64,000 bases of DNA from Tellurirhabdus bombi. Lineage in GTDB: Bacteria; Bacteroidota; Bacteroidia; Cytophagales; Spirosomataceae. Both the position numbers and the translations under genes were made by a program. This document shows, piece after piece, positions 54,297 to 61,640 of the stretch. The stretch spans positions 670,501-734,500 of the forward strand of contig NZ_CP090557.1 in the NCBI RefSeq assembly GCF_021484805.1, in the 5' to 3' direction. Positions within the stretch are counted from its first letter, which is position 1, and each line of letters starts with the position of its first letter. The notes under the pieces were generated by a model. It did no database searches. It was given only the letters and a program-made list of their open reading frames with translations, and was not told the DNA's origin.

Positions 54297-54767
54297 ATGA
54301 AGCGCGGTGATTTTTTGCGCAGTCTTGGCTTGAGCACCTCGGCCTTGATGGCTTTTTATTGCATGGGAACAATGACTTCCTGCTCGGGTGATGATCCGAC
54401 ACCGGATACGGGTAATCCAAGCACTGGCGCGGGCTTTACTGGCAATGCTGACCCCTCAAAAGGAGCCGTCAATTTTACACTTGATTTAACTAGTTCGGAT
54501 TACAGCAAACTGAAAACCGCCGGTCAATTTGTTTCGGTTGGTAGCATTATCGTCGCCAATGCAGCGGGTAGCATGGTTGCTATTGGTCGTGTCTGCACTC
54601 ACCAAGGCGGTTCCCTGAGCTATCGGAGCGGCTCGAACGACTTCATTTGTGATACGCACGGCGGACTTTACAACACCAACGGAACCGTAAAAGCGGCCCC
54701 GCCTACCCAGCCTGTTGTAGCCTATAAAACCAGTCTGGCTTCGGATAAACTAACGGTTACGGCCTAA
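54297..54767 (+). CDS. Rieske [2Fe-2S] protein with Tat-like lipoprotein signal
   Basis: 156 residues from ATG 54297 (an upstream ATG 54273 precedes the predicted transcription start). The N-terminus MKRGDFLRSLGLSTSALMAFYCMGTMTSC resembles a Tat-type lipoprotein signal, though with KR in place of the twin Arg. The Rieske cluster motifs are C100-T-H102 (CTHQGG) and C118-x2-H121 (CDTHGG), 15 residues apart; the extra disulfide Cys of bc1 Rieske proteins are missing, so it is a high- or mid-potential single-domain carrier. First gene of a group with a His-rich membrane protein and YceI. Confidence 0.9.
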   Translation: MKRGDFLRSLGLSTSALMAFYCMGTMTSCSGDDPTPDTGNPSTGAGFTGNADPSKGAVNFTLDLTSSDYSKLKTAGQFVSVGSIIVANAAGSMVAIGRVCTHQGGSLSYRSGSNDFICDTHGGLYNTNGTVKAAPPTQPVVAYKTSLASDKLTVTA

Positions 54768-54797
54768 AATCAATCGTCATTATCTTCCCACAAGCTT

Positions 54798-55475
54798 ATG
54801 AAACTCCTGTTCGCCACTTTCTTTTCTTTATTTTTTGCCTTATCGGTTGTTGCTCAGGACACCACTCGGGTTGCTCCGCCCTCGGATGCCGACAGCTTGC
54901 TCGCCAGCCTGACCGATAGTGTGGCCAGCCCCGAGCTATTGCCCAAAAAGATGACCATTAGTCAGCGGCTTTTGTGGAGTCGGAAAGGCGTGCTTCGGAG
55001 TACGGGAATTGCTCCGTTAACGGCAGAAAGTCGCGAAAAAGAACTGAAAGTGCGGCGGGCTATGCTGGTATCTCACCAGGTAGTTGGCTTCGTAACGCTA
55101 GCTGGAATGATTACGCAGGGCATACTTGGCTCCCGGCTCTACAAAGCGCAGGGAGCCGATTATGTCCGCTTAAAGAATGCTCACGAAAACGTGGCCACCT
55201 TCATTAACATTTCCTACGGGACCGCCGCGTTACTTGCTTTTACCTCGCCGCCTCGCCTACCGACTAGCAGCAATCGCCGCCGTGGATTCAGCTCCATTCA
55301 ATTGCATAAAACCCTGGCGATGGTTCACCTGACAGGCATGATTGCGACCAACATTCTGGCCCGCCAGATTTCGGGCAGTGGCGAAAATTACGATACCCTT
55401 AAGTCGGCTCACCGCATTGCGGCTTTCACTACGTTTGCGGCCTTCGGGGCGGCTATCGTTGCCATTAAATTTTAA
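54798..55475 (+). CDS. Four-helix membrane protein with conserved-type His, cytochrome b561-like
   Basis: 225 residues. A signal peptide (MKLLFATFFSLFFALSVVAQ), a 65-residue soluble part, then four hydrophobic helices (HQVVGFVTLAGMITQGILG, HENVATFINISYGTAALLAF, HKTLAMVHLTGMIATNILA, HRIAAFTTFAAFGAAIVAI). Each helix begins at a His: H93, H129, H170 (with H177) and H205. This layout fits axial ligands of two b hemes in a b561-like bundle, but no named motif proves heme binding. It lies 30 bases after the Rieske gene and 19 before the YceI gene. Possible electron conduit for the Rieske protein. Confidence 0.65.
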   Translation: MKLLFATFFSLFFALSVVAQDTTRVAPPSDADSLLASLTDSVASPELLPKKMTISQRLLWSRKGVLRSTGIAPLTAESREKELKVRRAMLVSHQVVGFVTLAGMITQGILGSRLYKAQGADYVRLKNAHENVATFINISYGTAALLAFTSPPRLPTSSNRRRGFSSIQLHKTLAMVHLTGMIATNILARQISGSGENYDTLKSAHRIAAFTTFAAFGAAIVAIKF

Positions 55476-55494
55476 GCTATTAATTGCTACTCTT

Positions 55495-56076
55495 ATGAAT
55501 CCACTACGCCATATTCCGACAATCTGTTGTTTCCTGGCACTTGGTATGCTGTCGCTTTCTTTCAGAATGCCGATGGCTAAACGAAAGCTAATGGCCGACA
55601 AGTCGGCAACGACAATCACCTATGCGATGCGCCACCCCATGCACACCTGGGAGGGCGTCAGCCGCGATGTGACCTGCGCCGTTGTGTATAATGACGAGAC
55701 AAACCGCATCGAAAACGTGGCCGCCGTGGTTAAGGTTGCTTCTTTCGATAGCCAGAACAGCAACCGCGATTCGCACGCGCTGGAGTCAACGGAAGCCCTG
55801 AAATACCCGAATATTACGTTTTCCAGCCAGGATATTCAGCCGGGCGATGGCAATACGCTCACCATTCGTGGCAATATGACGTTTCATAACGTAACTCGCC
55901 CGATGACGATTCAGGCTACCCGAAAAGAGGCCAGCGGCAAGCTGACGATTGACGGCAATTTTGATTTTAAACTAACGGATTTTAAAATTGAGAAACCCAG
56001 TCTGATGATGGTTCCCGTGGAGGACGAGGTGAAGATGCGGTTTGTTTTTGTCTTTAAAATGCCCGCTAATAGCTAG
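55495..56076 (+). CDS. YceI-family periplasmic protein
   Basis: 193 residues from ATG 55495. Signal peptide (MNPLRHIPTICCFLALGMLSLSFRMPMA). The YceI lipocalin-like beta barrel is shown by TITYAMRHPMHTWEGVSRDVTCAV, ATVVKVASFDSQNSNRDSHALESTEALKYPNITFSS-type strands, and GNMTFHNVTRPMTIQATRK. YceI proteins bind isoprenoid lipids such as quinone precursors in a hydrophobic pocket. With the Rieske and His-rich genes it suggests lipid-linked electron transfer. Its stop is three bases from the convergent cytochrome oxidase-like gene. Confidence 0.9.
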   Translation: MNPLRHIPTICCFLALGMLSLSFRMPMAKRKLMADKSATTITYAMRHPMHTWEGVSRDVTCAVVYNDETNRIENVAAVVKVASFDSQNSNRDSHALESTEALKYPNITFSSQDIQPGDGNTLTIRGNMTFHNVTRPMTIQATRKEASGKLTIDGNFDFKLTDFKIEKPSLMMVPVEDEVKMRFVFVFKMPANS

Positions 56077-56079
56077 GAT

Positions 56080-56670
56080 TTACATGCCGTGGTGAACCAG
56101 CAGAAACAAAAATACCACCAGCCAGAGTACATCCACAAAATGCCAGTACAAGGTAATCAGCCGAATACGCAGCTGGTTCGGCGGATTGACGCTATAAATA
56201 AAGAAATCAATGTACGGTTTCCGCTGAACGGCCTCCGTGTAGGCAATGCCCAGAAAGGCTACGCCAATCAGAATGTGGAGCAAATGCACCCCGGAAAGCA
56301 CGTATAGAAAGCTGCTCGATGGATTGGTCTGTAGATAAATACCCTGCGAAACCCACTCCCGCCAGCCCAGCACTTGGAGCAAAACGAACAGAACGCCCAG
56401 AAACAGTGTCGTACCCATATACAAACGATACTGAACAAACCGCTCGTGCTCAAAACTTCGGTTGGCAATGTGCAGTGTCAGACTACTAGCCAGTATAACC
56501 GCCGTACTGGCTAAAAACACCTTAGGCAGCGGAATAACTTGCCAATCGGCACCCCCTTTCCGAACCAGATAGGCCACGAGCAGAACCGCGAAAAGAATCA
56601 TACTACCCGCAATACACAGCCATAAGGCAAAGCGTTTGGGCTCCCGGCGGCGCGTAATAAAGTTACTCAT
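56080..56670 (-). CDS. Heme-copper oxidase subunit III-like protein
   Basis: 196 residues from ATG 56670 (MSNFITRRREPKRFALWL); a GTG at 56697 is less likely. Five hydrophobic helices in subunit III order (WLCIAGSMILFAVLLVAYL, VFLASTAVILASSLTLHIA, LYMGTTLFLGVLFVLLQVL, FLYVLSGVHLLHILIGVAFLGIAY, TLYWHFVDVLWLVVFLFLLV). The conserved motifs GVHLLHILIG and YWHFVDVLW are typical of CyoC/CoxC. No subunit I or II gene is in the window, so it is either part of a split oxidase or a stand-alone assembly protein. Third in the ompA-ispE direction, 49 bases after ispE. Confidence 0.85.
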   Translation of the reverse strand: MSNFITRRREPKRFALWLCIAGSMILFAVLLVAYLVRKGGADWQVIPLPKVFLASTAVILASSLTLHIANRSFEHERFVQYRLYMGTTLFLGVLFVLLQVLGWREWVSQGIYLQTNPSSSFLYVLSGVHLLHILIGVAFLGIAYTEAVQRKPYIDFFIYSVNPPNQLRIRLITLYWHFVDVLWLVVFLFLLVHHGM

Positions 56671-56718
56671 GGGATCAGTTAGCGAAACATAAGGCACCGG
56701 CCAGTTTAAAGGAGCCGT

Positions 56719-57525
56719 TCAGAGTCTACCTTGCCAAACGCGATATGACTCAAAATGGTTTGGTAAGATGGGGGCCTGCTCATAAATGCCGTACAAAGTT
56801 GAGCCAGAACCGCTCATGCTGGCATACAACGCTCCCGCTTCGTACAGTTGCTGTTTAATGTCGGGTAAAATCGGATGATTCGGAAACAGACTTTCTTCAA
56901 AATCGTTTCGAATCTGGTTTTTCCATTCCACTAAAGGCGTTTTTAAGGCCTCCACCAGTGGGATTTCTGGCTTGCGGGGCCGAATACCAGCGTACGCTTC
57001 AGCCGTTGAAATGGCAAGATTTGGGTAAACCAACACAATGGTATAGCCTTTCAGGGAAAGCTCAATTTCGTCGAAAACATCCCCTTTCTCGCGGCAAAAA
57101 AGCGGTTCATTGCGAACAAAAAAAGCGCAATCGCTGCCTAGCGGGCGGGCATATTCTTCGAGTTGGGCAACGGTTAAACCCAAGCTAAATTCTTCATTTA
57201 GCAGTTTTAAGGCAAACGCTGCATCTGCAGAGCCACCACCGAGGCCTGCACCAATGGGCACCATTTTATGCAAATGCAGGTGAACGGGAGGCAGGTCGAA
57301 ATCTTGCCGTAAGGCTTCGTACGCTTTTACGCACAAATTTTTGGCCGGATCGCCGGGAATGGCAATTCCGTCCGTTGTGAACGAAAACGCAGGCGCTGGA
57401 ATAACTTCCAGCAAATCGGTCCAGCCGACGGGATAAAAACAGGACTCCAGGTTGTGGTAACCGTCCGGCCGTTTCTCAATAATATTTAATCCGATGTTGA
57501 TTTTTGCGTTCGGAAATGTAACCAT
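56719..57525 (-). CDS. ispE: 4-diphosphocytidyl-2-C-methyl-D-erythritol kinase
   Basis: 268 residues. GHMP kinase of the MEP isoprenoid pathway. N-terminal PNAKINIGLNIIEKRPDGYHNLES, the ATP-binding GHMP motif PIGAGLGGGSADAAFAL and the C-terminal SGSGSTLYGIY are in order. Start ATG 57525 is ten bases after the OmpA-like stop, an operon arrangement; the pathway link to its neighbours is not evident. Confidence 0.95.
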   Translation of the reverse strand: MVTFPNAKINIGLNIIEKRPDGYHNLESCFYPVGWTDLLEVIPAPAFSFTTDGIAIPGDPAKNLCVKAYEALRQDFDLPPVHLHLHKMVPIGAGLGGGSADAAFALKLLNEEFSLGLTVAQLEEYARPLGSDCAFFVRNEPLFCREKGDVFDEIELSLKGYTIVLVYPNLAISTAEAYAGIRPRKPEIPLVEALKTPLVEWKNQIRNDFEESLFPNHPILPDIKQQLYEAGALYASMSGSGSTLYGIYEQAPILPNHFESYRVWQGRL

Positions 57526-57535
57526 TGCTGTTTAA

Positions 57536-60001
57536 TTACCGAATAGAGAGCACTTTAAATTCGGTCCTGCGGTTTCGTTGATATTCTTCTTCGGTGCAAT
57601 TTACGCCATCGACGCAATTGTTCACGGGCATGGATTCTCCGTAGCCAGCCGCCACGCATCGCTTACGCGCGATTCCTTTGTAAACTAAATAATTCACCAC
57701 CGAATTTGCCCGCTGTGCGGATAAATATTTATTGTAATTGTTATCCCCCCGACTATCGGTATGCGACCGGATCTCCACGTTCAGAGACGGATATTTTCGC
57801 ATCGTTGCCACCAGTTTGTCCAGTTCACGGGCCGCATCGGGACGAATGTTCCACTTATCAAGGTCGTAATAAATATTGTCTAGCTGTACAATATCGCCCA
57901 CGCGCAGCATGCGTAAATCAGCAGATAACACCTTGGGGGTAGCGGGTTTGGGCAACTTATTGATCCGGTTCATGTTGGTGCCGTATCGCTCTTTGGTAGC
58001 GACCAGCGTGTACCCACAATTCTCGGATAATTCAAATTCGTAACGCCCATCGGGACCTGTTTGCACCGTCTGCACCAAGCCGTCGCATTCCCCGCGCAAA
58101 CGTACCGTCACGCCTTCAATCGGTTTCCGGTCACCTTCACTCATAACCACCCCCCGAATGTGCGATTTTGCCACGTTCACAGGCCCCCAGCCATCATTGT
58201 CACTCTCACTCGGCGATTTGGCATTGGCAATCGAAACCGTGTCGGAAACCTCTTTAGGCTCAAACAGGGCAATTTCCAGGCGTGAAGGCGAGTCGTCGAG
58301 CATCGAACGGGTCGAAAAACCAATTGTGCTGGTAATAAATCCATCTTTTGACGACTTAAACACAAAATCATTATTTGGTTCCAGGCACAACTGAATGAGG
58401 CCGTCCGCCTTGGTGACTATTTTCCGGACTTGTTTACCATCGCCCTTCTCCTGAATTTCGACCACGACACTATCCAGCGGCTGGTTGTTATCGTCATTGT
58501 AAAGCCGCAAGGTCAGGTTTCGGCAGCCATAGAGCGAGCTTTGCCGCGAAAACCGCAAGATATCATCGCTCCCATTAAAGCGGTTGGTGCTGAAATAACC
58601 CGTGCGGCGCAGACCGTCCGTAATAAGTCCAAAATCATCCTGATCGGAGTTAATAGGCGCATCCAAATGATCGACCAACTCAACCTGTGTTGGTGATTTC
58701 ATCAGCGCGAAATAAATGTCCAGACCACCCAGTCCACGCCGCCCATCCGAAGAGAAGTACAAATTTCCATTTTCGTCAATGAATGGAAAAAGCTCATTTC
58801 CTTTGGTGTTAATCTGCGCCCCCAAGTTCACCGGTTTTCCCCATTTTCCACCTTGAAACTGAACAATATACAAGTCGGTTCCGCCGTAGCCTCCTGGCAT
58901 ATCCGACGCAAAAACCAGCCACTGATCGTCCCTGCTTAAGGCAGGATGACCCACTGAATATTCGTTGCTATTAAAAGGCAATTCTTTAATATTGACCCAG
59001 TTACCGCTTTGTTGCTCAGCCGTATAAAGCTTCAGGTTCGTAACGCCTTCCGTACTTTGCCGAACGCGGCCTTCGTTGTAATTATTCCGGGTAAAGACAA
59101 TGCGGGAGCCATCGCTCGAAAACGTGGCAGGCCCTTCGTGGTAACGGGTATTTAGCTCTTTACTGAATCGCTGGCCCGATTTCGCGGCTTTTCCATAGCC
59201 AAGATCGCCTGTGACATTGATATACCCACCAATGCTGCGCGAATCATTTGCACTTGCCCGCGAGCCATTGCCCCGACGCCGATCTTTTTTTGAGGCCGCC
59301 GCCGCTTTCGCTACCGTTCCATCTGGATTGATGATTTTACTAACCTTAATCAACCGACGATCTGGGATATAAAATAAATCCAAGTAACCCCCGCCGCCGC
59401 CACTCCCCGAAGTTTCGATGGCTGAGCCGCCTTTTTTACCCGAAATGTAAATCAACCCATCCCGAAAATACATGGGACTAAATTCCGCATTGGAGGTATT
59501 CATTTCCAACACTTCCAGTCGGTATTTGACAACAGGTTTCTTGCCGTTTACCAGCGCAGGAGCCGTTGGCGACGAGATGGGAATCTGATCCCGAACGGCC
59601 TGCCGCCCTTTCAGCGAATTGTATTTTTCGTACATACTCTGCGACTCGCGGTACTTCCCGTTACTGGCTAGTACCTGCGCAAATTGCAGGTAAGCATTTA
59701 TTTTATCCCCCGACAGCTCCGAGGAATTAATTAATTCACGATAGGTATTTTCTGCTTTCTGTAAATCCCCTACTGATTTGTAACTCAGGGCCAGATTGGA
59801 GCGTACACTAATGCGCTGCTCGCTCGTTAACGCATTATTCAGTTCGGTAAGGAGCTGCGTGTATAAATCAATGGAACGACCGTAGGCACGCAGTTCTAAT
59901 TGCCGGTCGGCTTCCTGAATAAGCGCCTGCGTCTGCGCCTGGCAGACAAAGCCGCAGAAAATCAGCAGAAAAGCCACTAACCATTTACACTGGATATTCA
60001 T
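57536..60001 (-). CDS. OmpA-family protein with TPR and PD40 propeller domains
   Basis: 821 residues from ATG 60001; a TTG or similar start 30 bases upstream would spoil the signal peptide (MNIQCKWLVAFLLIFCGFVCQAQ). Domains in order: TPR-like helices (residues about 25-130), a PD40/TolB-like beta propeller (ATFSSDGSRIVFTRNNY, PALSRDDQWLVFASDMPGGYGGTDLY, ELFPFIDENGNLYFSSDGRRGLGGLDIYFA), a carboxypeptidase-regulatory-like domain (RGVVMSEGDRKPIEGVTVRLRG) and a C-terminal OmpA peptidoglycan-binding domain (YYDLDKWNIRPDAARELDKLV, IRSHTDSRGDNNYNKYLSAQRANSV, GYGESMPVN, RNRRTEFKVL). The layout resembles type IX secretion PorE-like outer-membrane proteins anchored to peptidoglycan; the assignment is not proven. 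Confidence 0.9.
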   Translation of the reverse strand: MNIQCKWLVAFLLIFCGFVCQAQTQALIQEADRQLELRAYGRSIDLYTQLLTELNNALTSEQRISVRSNLALSYKSVGDLQKAENTYRELINSSELSGDKINAYLQFAQVLASNGKYRESQSMYEKYNSLKGRQAVRDQIPISSPTAPALVNGKKPVVKYRLEVLEMNTSNAEFSPMYFRDGLIYISGKKGGSAIETSGSGGGGGYLDLFYIPDRRLIKVSKIINPDGTVAKAAAASKKDRRRGNGSRASANDSRSIGGYINVTGDLGYGKAAKSGQRFSKELNTRYHEGPATFSSDGSRIVFTRNNYNEGRVRQSTEGVTNLKLYTAEQQSGNWVNIKELPFNSNEYSVGHPALSRDDQWLVFASDMPGGYGGTDLYIVQFQGGKWGKPVNLGAQINTKGNELFPFIDENGNLYFSSDGRRGLGGLDIYFALMKSPTQVELVDHLDAPINSDQDDFGLITDGLRRTGYFSTNRFNGSDDILRFSRQSSLYGCRNLTLRLYNDDNNQPLDSVVVEIQEKGDGKQVRKIVTKADGLIQLCLEPNNDFVFKSSKDGFITSTIGFSTRSMLDDSPSRLEIALFEPKEVSDTVSIANAKSPSESDNDGWGPVNVAKSHIRGVVMSEGDRKPIEGVTVRLRGECDGLVQTVQTGPDGRYEFELSENCGYTLVATKERYGTNMNRINKLPKPATPKVLSADLRMLRVGDIVQLDNIYYDLDKWNIRPDAARELDKLVATMRKYPSLNVEIRSHTDSRGDNNYNKYLSAQRANSVVNYLVYKGIARKRCVAAGYGESMPVNNCVDGVNCTEEEYQRNRRTEFKVLSIR

Positions 60002-60031
60002 ACCCGACAATTCGTATACTTTTAACGTCAT

Positions 60032-60803
60032 AATAATACAAGACAGTATTCAATGACTCTTTTTGTATTTTCTTAACAAAACCCAAAGTTATGGGAATTT
60101 GTGGCTCCTAGCGATTATGTTCTTGCTTAGCTAGCTCCTTGAAGTTACCAGCCAGAAGACCCAGGTCACGTTTTTACCGCTTCCACTGGTCTTTTTTTGC
60201 AACAAATTAGATGACAGAATGGAGATTGAGCACGTCCCGCGAGATACCTGAAAAGGCTCCCGGGATTCAGAAAGTTGGTAGGTCGCTTGTCAACTTGCAC
60301 TTTCTCCATAGTAATGCATCACCACTCGTTCAGTGGTCTTGGAAGAATATGATTACTGGAGGCCAAAAAGTATAAATGTATCATAATTCGTGCCAACTTT
60401 ATTTTGATCAGTAAGATGTTAAATCTTTAAACCAAACAGTTACAGTAAGTTAATGAACCTTAACAGTCAGGTTACTAATAACAACCCAAAGTCTTCGTCT
60501 GTTAATTACGCCATCTTGCTGTCTGTCTTCACCCGACCCTTCGCATAAACCATGCCATTAGCCAGAAAAAAACCGAACAAGTTTTAATAGCGCGGAATAA
60601 CATATATGATTTTTTCACGATTTATCACCGTATTACCCGTCTCTGCTTAAATAAACCACCGATTTTTTTAGCTTTTATGTGCTGGCAAGATTGGTAAAAA
60701 AAAGAAAAGTCGCCCGGCTACTGCCAGACGACTTTTCAGAATAACCGCTAAAGTTTGTCTTTTAATTCTTTCTTTTTCCGCTAAAAACAAATATAATTTA
60801 TCG
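60032..60803. other. Gap of about 770 bases, no gene recognised
   Basis: Composition is mixed and no frame on either strand has a known domain. It contains a small ACCACT-CGTTC-AGTGGT hairpin (60321-60337) and, at its right end, the terminator of the next minus-strand gene. The left 100 bases presumably hold the promoter of the OmpA-like gene, though no TAnnTTTG is visible there. The size is large for this otherwise compact stretch, so gene decay is possible. Confidence 0.45.
60704..60737 (-). terminator. Terminator of the lipoprotein gene at 60805
   Basis: Arms 60704-60712 (GAAAAGTCG) and 60729-60737, 9 bp perfect. On the minus strand it is followed by TTTTTTTT, the intrinsic terminator form, about 70 bases after the stop codon. 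Confidence 0.8.
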
Positions 60804-60804
60804 A

Positions 60805-61536
60805 TTATAAGGCCATCACCTTAACTCGGCTGTAGTAGAGCGTTGTCAGACCTTCAAAGCCAGAATCGGTCCCGATGGTTAACCAAATTTCTCCTTTATC
60901 GTTTGTAGTGGCGGCAAAGGGTTGCTGCGCGTTGCTGCGCTGGATAAGCTCATATTCTTCTTTTTCCCCTTTAATCCCAATTGTGCCGAGCACCATCATG
61001 TCTTTGCCTCCCGACGATTGGAATCCTTTATCGAGGTTAAATCCGTAAAAATTATCCATCTTTTCCTTCTGCGGCTCAACAGCGGTAGCCCCTACCTTTA
61101 GAAATACACTATTTCCCGGCGAACCACCAATGCCAAAGCTAGCGGTCGGATACTTTGAGGCCAGCTCGATCTCAAACACCAGCCGATAAGTTGTGCTCGG
61201 TCGCAAACCCGTTACTTTCCGTTTAATGAACAGAAATAGGTCATCGCTTCGGTTGTGACCCGAAAGAAGTAGGGATTTCTTCGAACGATCGAGCGGCGCA
61301 GGCAAAGACTCATGCTTGAACTGAAATTCCATAATTCCCTCCTGCGCCGTGCTATAATCGGTATAATCACCGACCCAGCCTTCCGCGCCCGTAGCAAAGG
61401 TGGAATTGACCAGTAATTTATCATTAATAGCCCTGGGATTGTCTGCTGACTGCAACGATACATCTTCCTCTTTCTGACAGGCTGTACTCATCCCGACGCA
61501 CATCAAGACAGCCATTAGCCAGGTTATTTTTTTCAT
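60805..61536 (-). CDS. Lipoprotein of unknown function
   Basis: 243 residues from ATG 61536 (an in-frame TTG at 61554 falls within a 7/8 -7 element). Signal with lipobox MSTAC. The mature part is beta-rich and looks like a carbohydrate-binding jelly roll (LLVNSTFATGAEGWVGDYTDYS, TTYRLVFEIELASKYPTASFGIGGSPGNSVFLKVGATAVEP, GEIWLTIGTDSGFEGLTTLYYSRVKV). The stretch SFGIGGSPGNSVFLKVGA reads like a family signature, but I cannot name the family. It follows the VWA gene on the same strand after about 100 bases. Confidence 0.75.
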   Translation of the reverse strand: MKKITWLMAVLMCVGMSTACQKEEDVSLQSADNPRAINDKLLVNSTFATGAEGWVGDYTDYSTAQEGIMEFQFKHESLPAPLDRSKKSLLLSGHNRSDDLFLFIKRKVTGLRPSTTYRLVFEIELASKYPTASFGIGGSPGNSVFLKVGATAVEPQKEKMDNFYGFNLDKGFQSSGGKDMMVLGTIGIKGEKEEYELIQRSNAQQPFAATTNDKGEIWLTIGTDSGFEGLTTLYYSRVKVMAL

Positions 61537-61551
61537 GTTGATTAAATTGAA

Positions 61552-61559
61552 CAATTTTA
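61552..61559 (-). promoter_or_regulatory. Possible -7 element of the 60805 lipoprotein gene
   Basis: Minus strand 61559-61552 reads TAAAATTG, 7 of 8 matches to TAnnTTTG, 16 bases before the ATG. No -33 TTG found. Confidence 0.35.
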
Positions 61560-61640
61560 GGAACTGCCTTGGTATGGTTGTTATTGACTTTATGACCCAT
61601 GCCTTTTACATACAGTTGCAAATGTTCTTAAATTTAATCA

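Noticed and set aside
55342-55494. N-terminal extension of the YceI protein from an upstream ATG
   Set aside because: The extra 51 residues overlap the end of the preceding membrane-protein gene in another frame and come before a good signal peptide starting at 55495.
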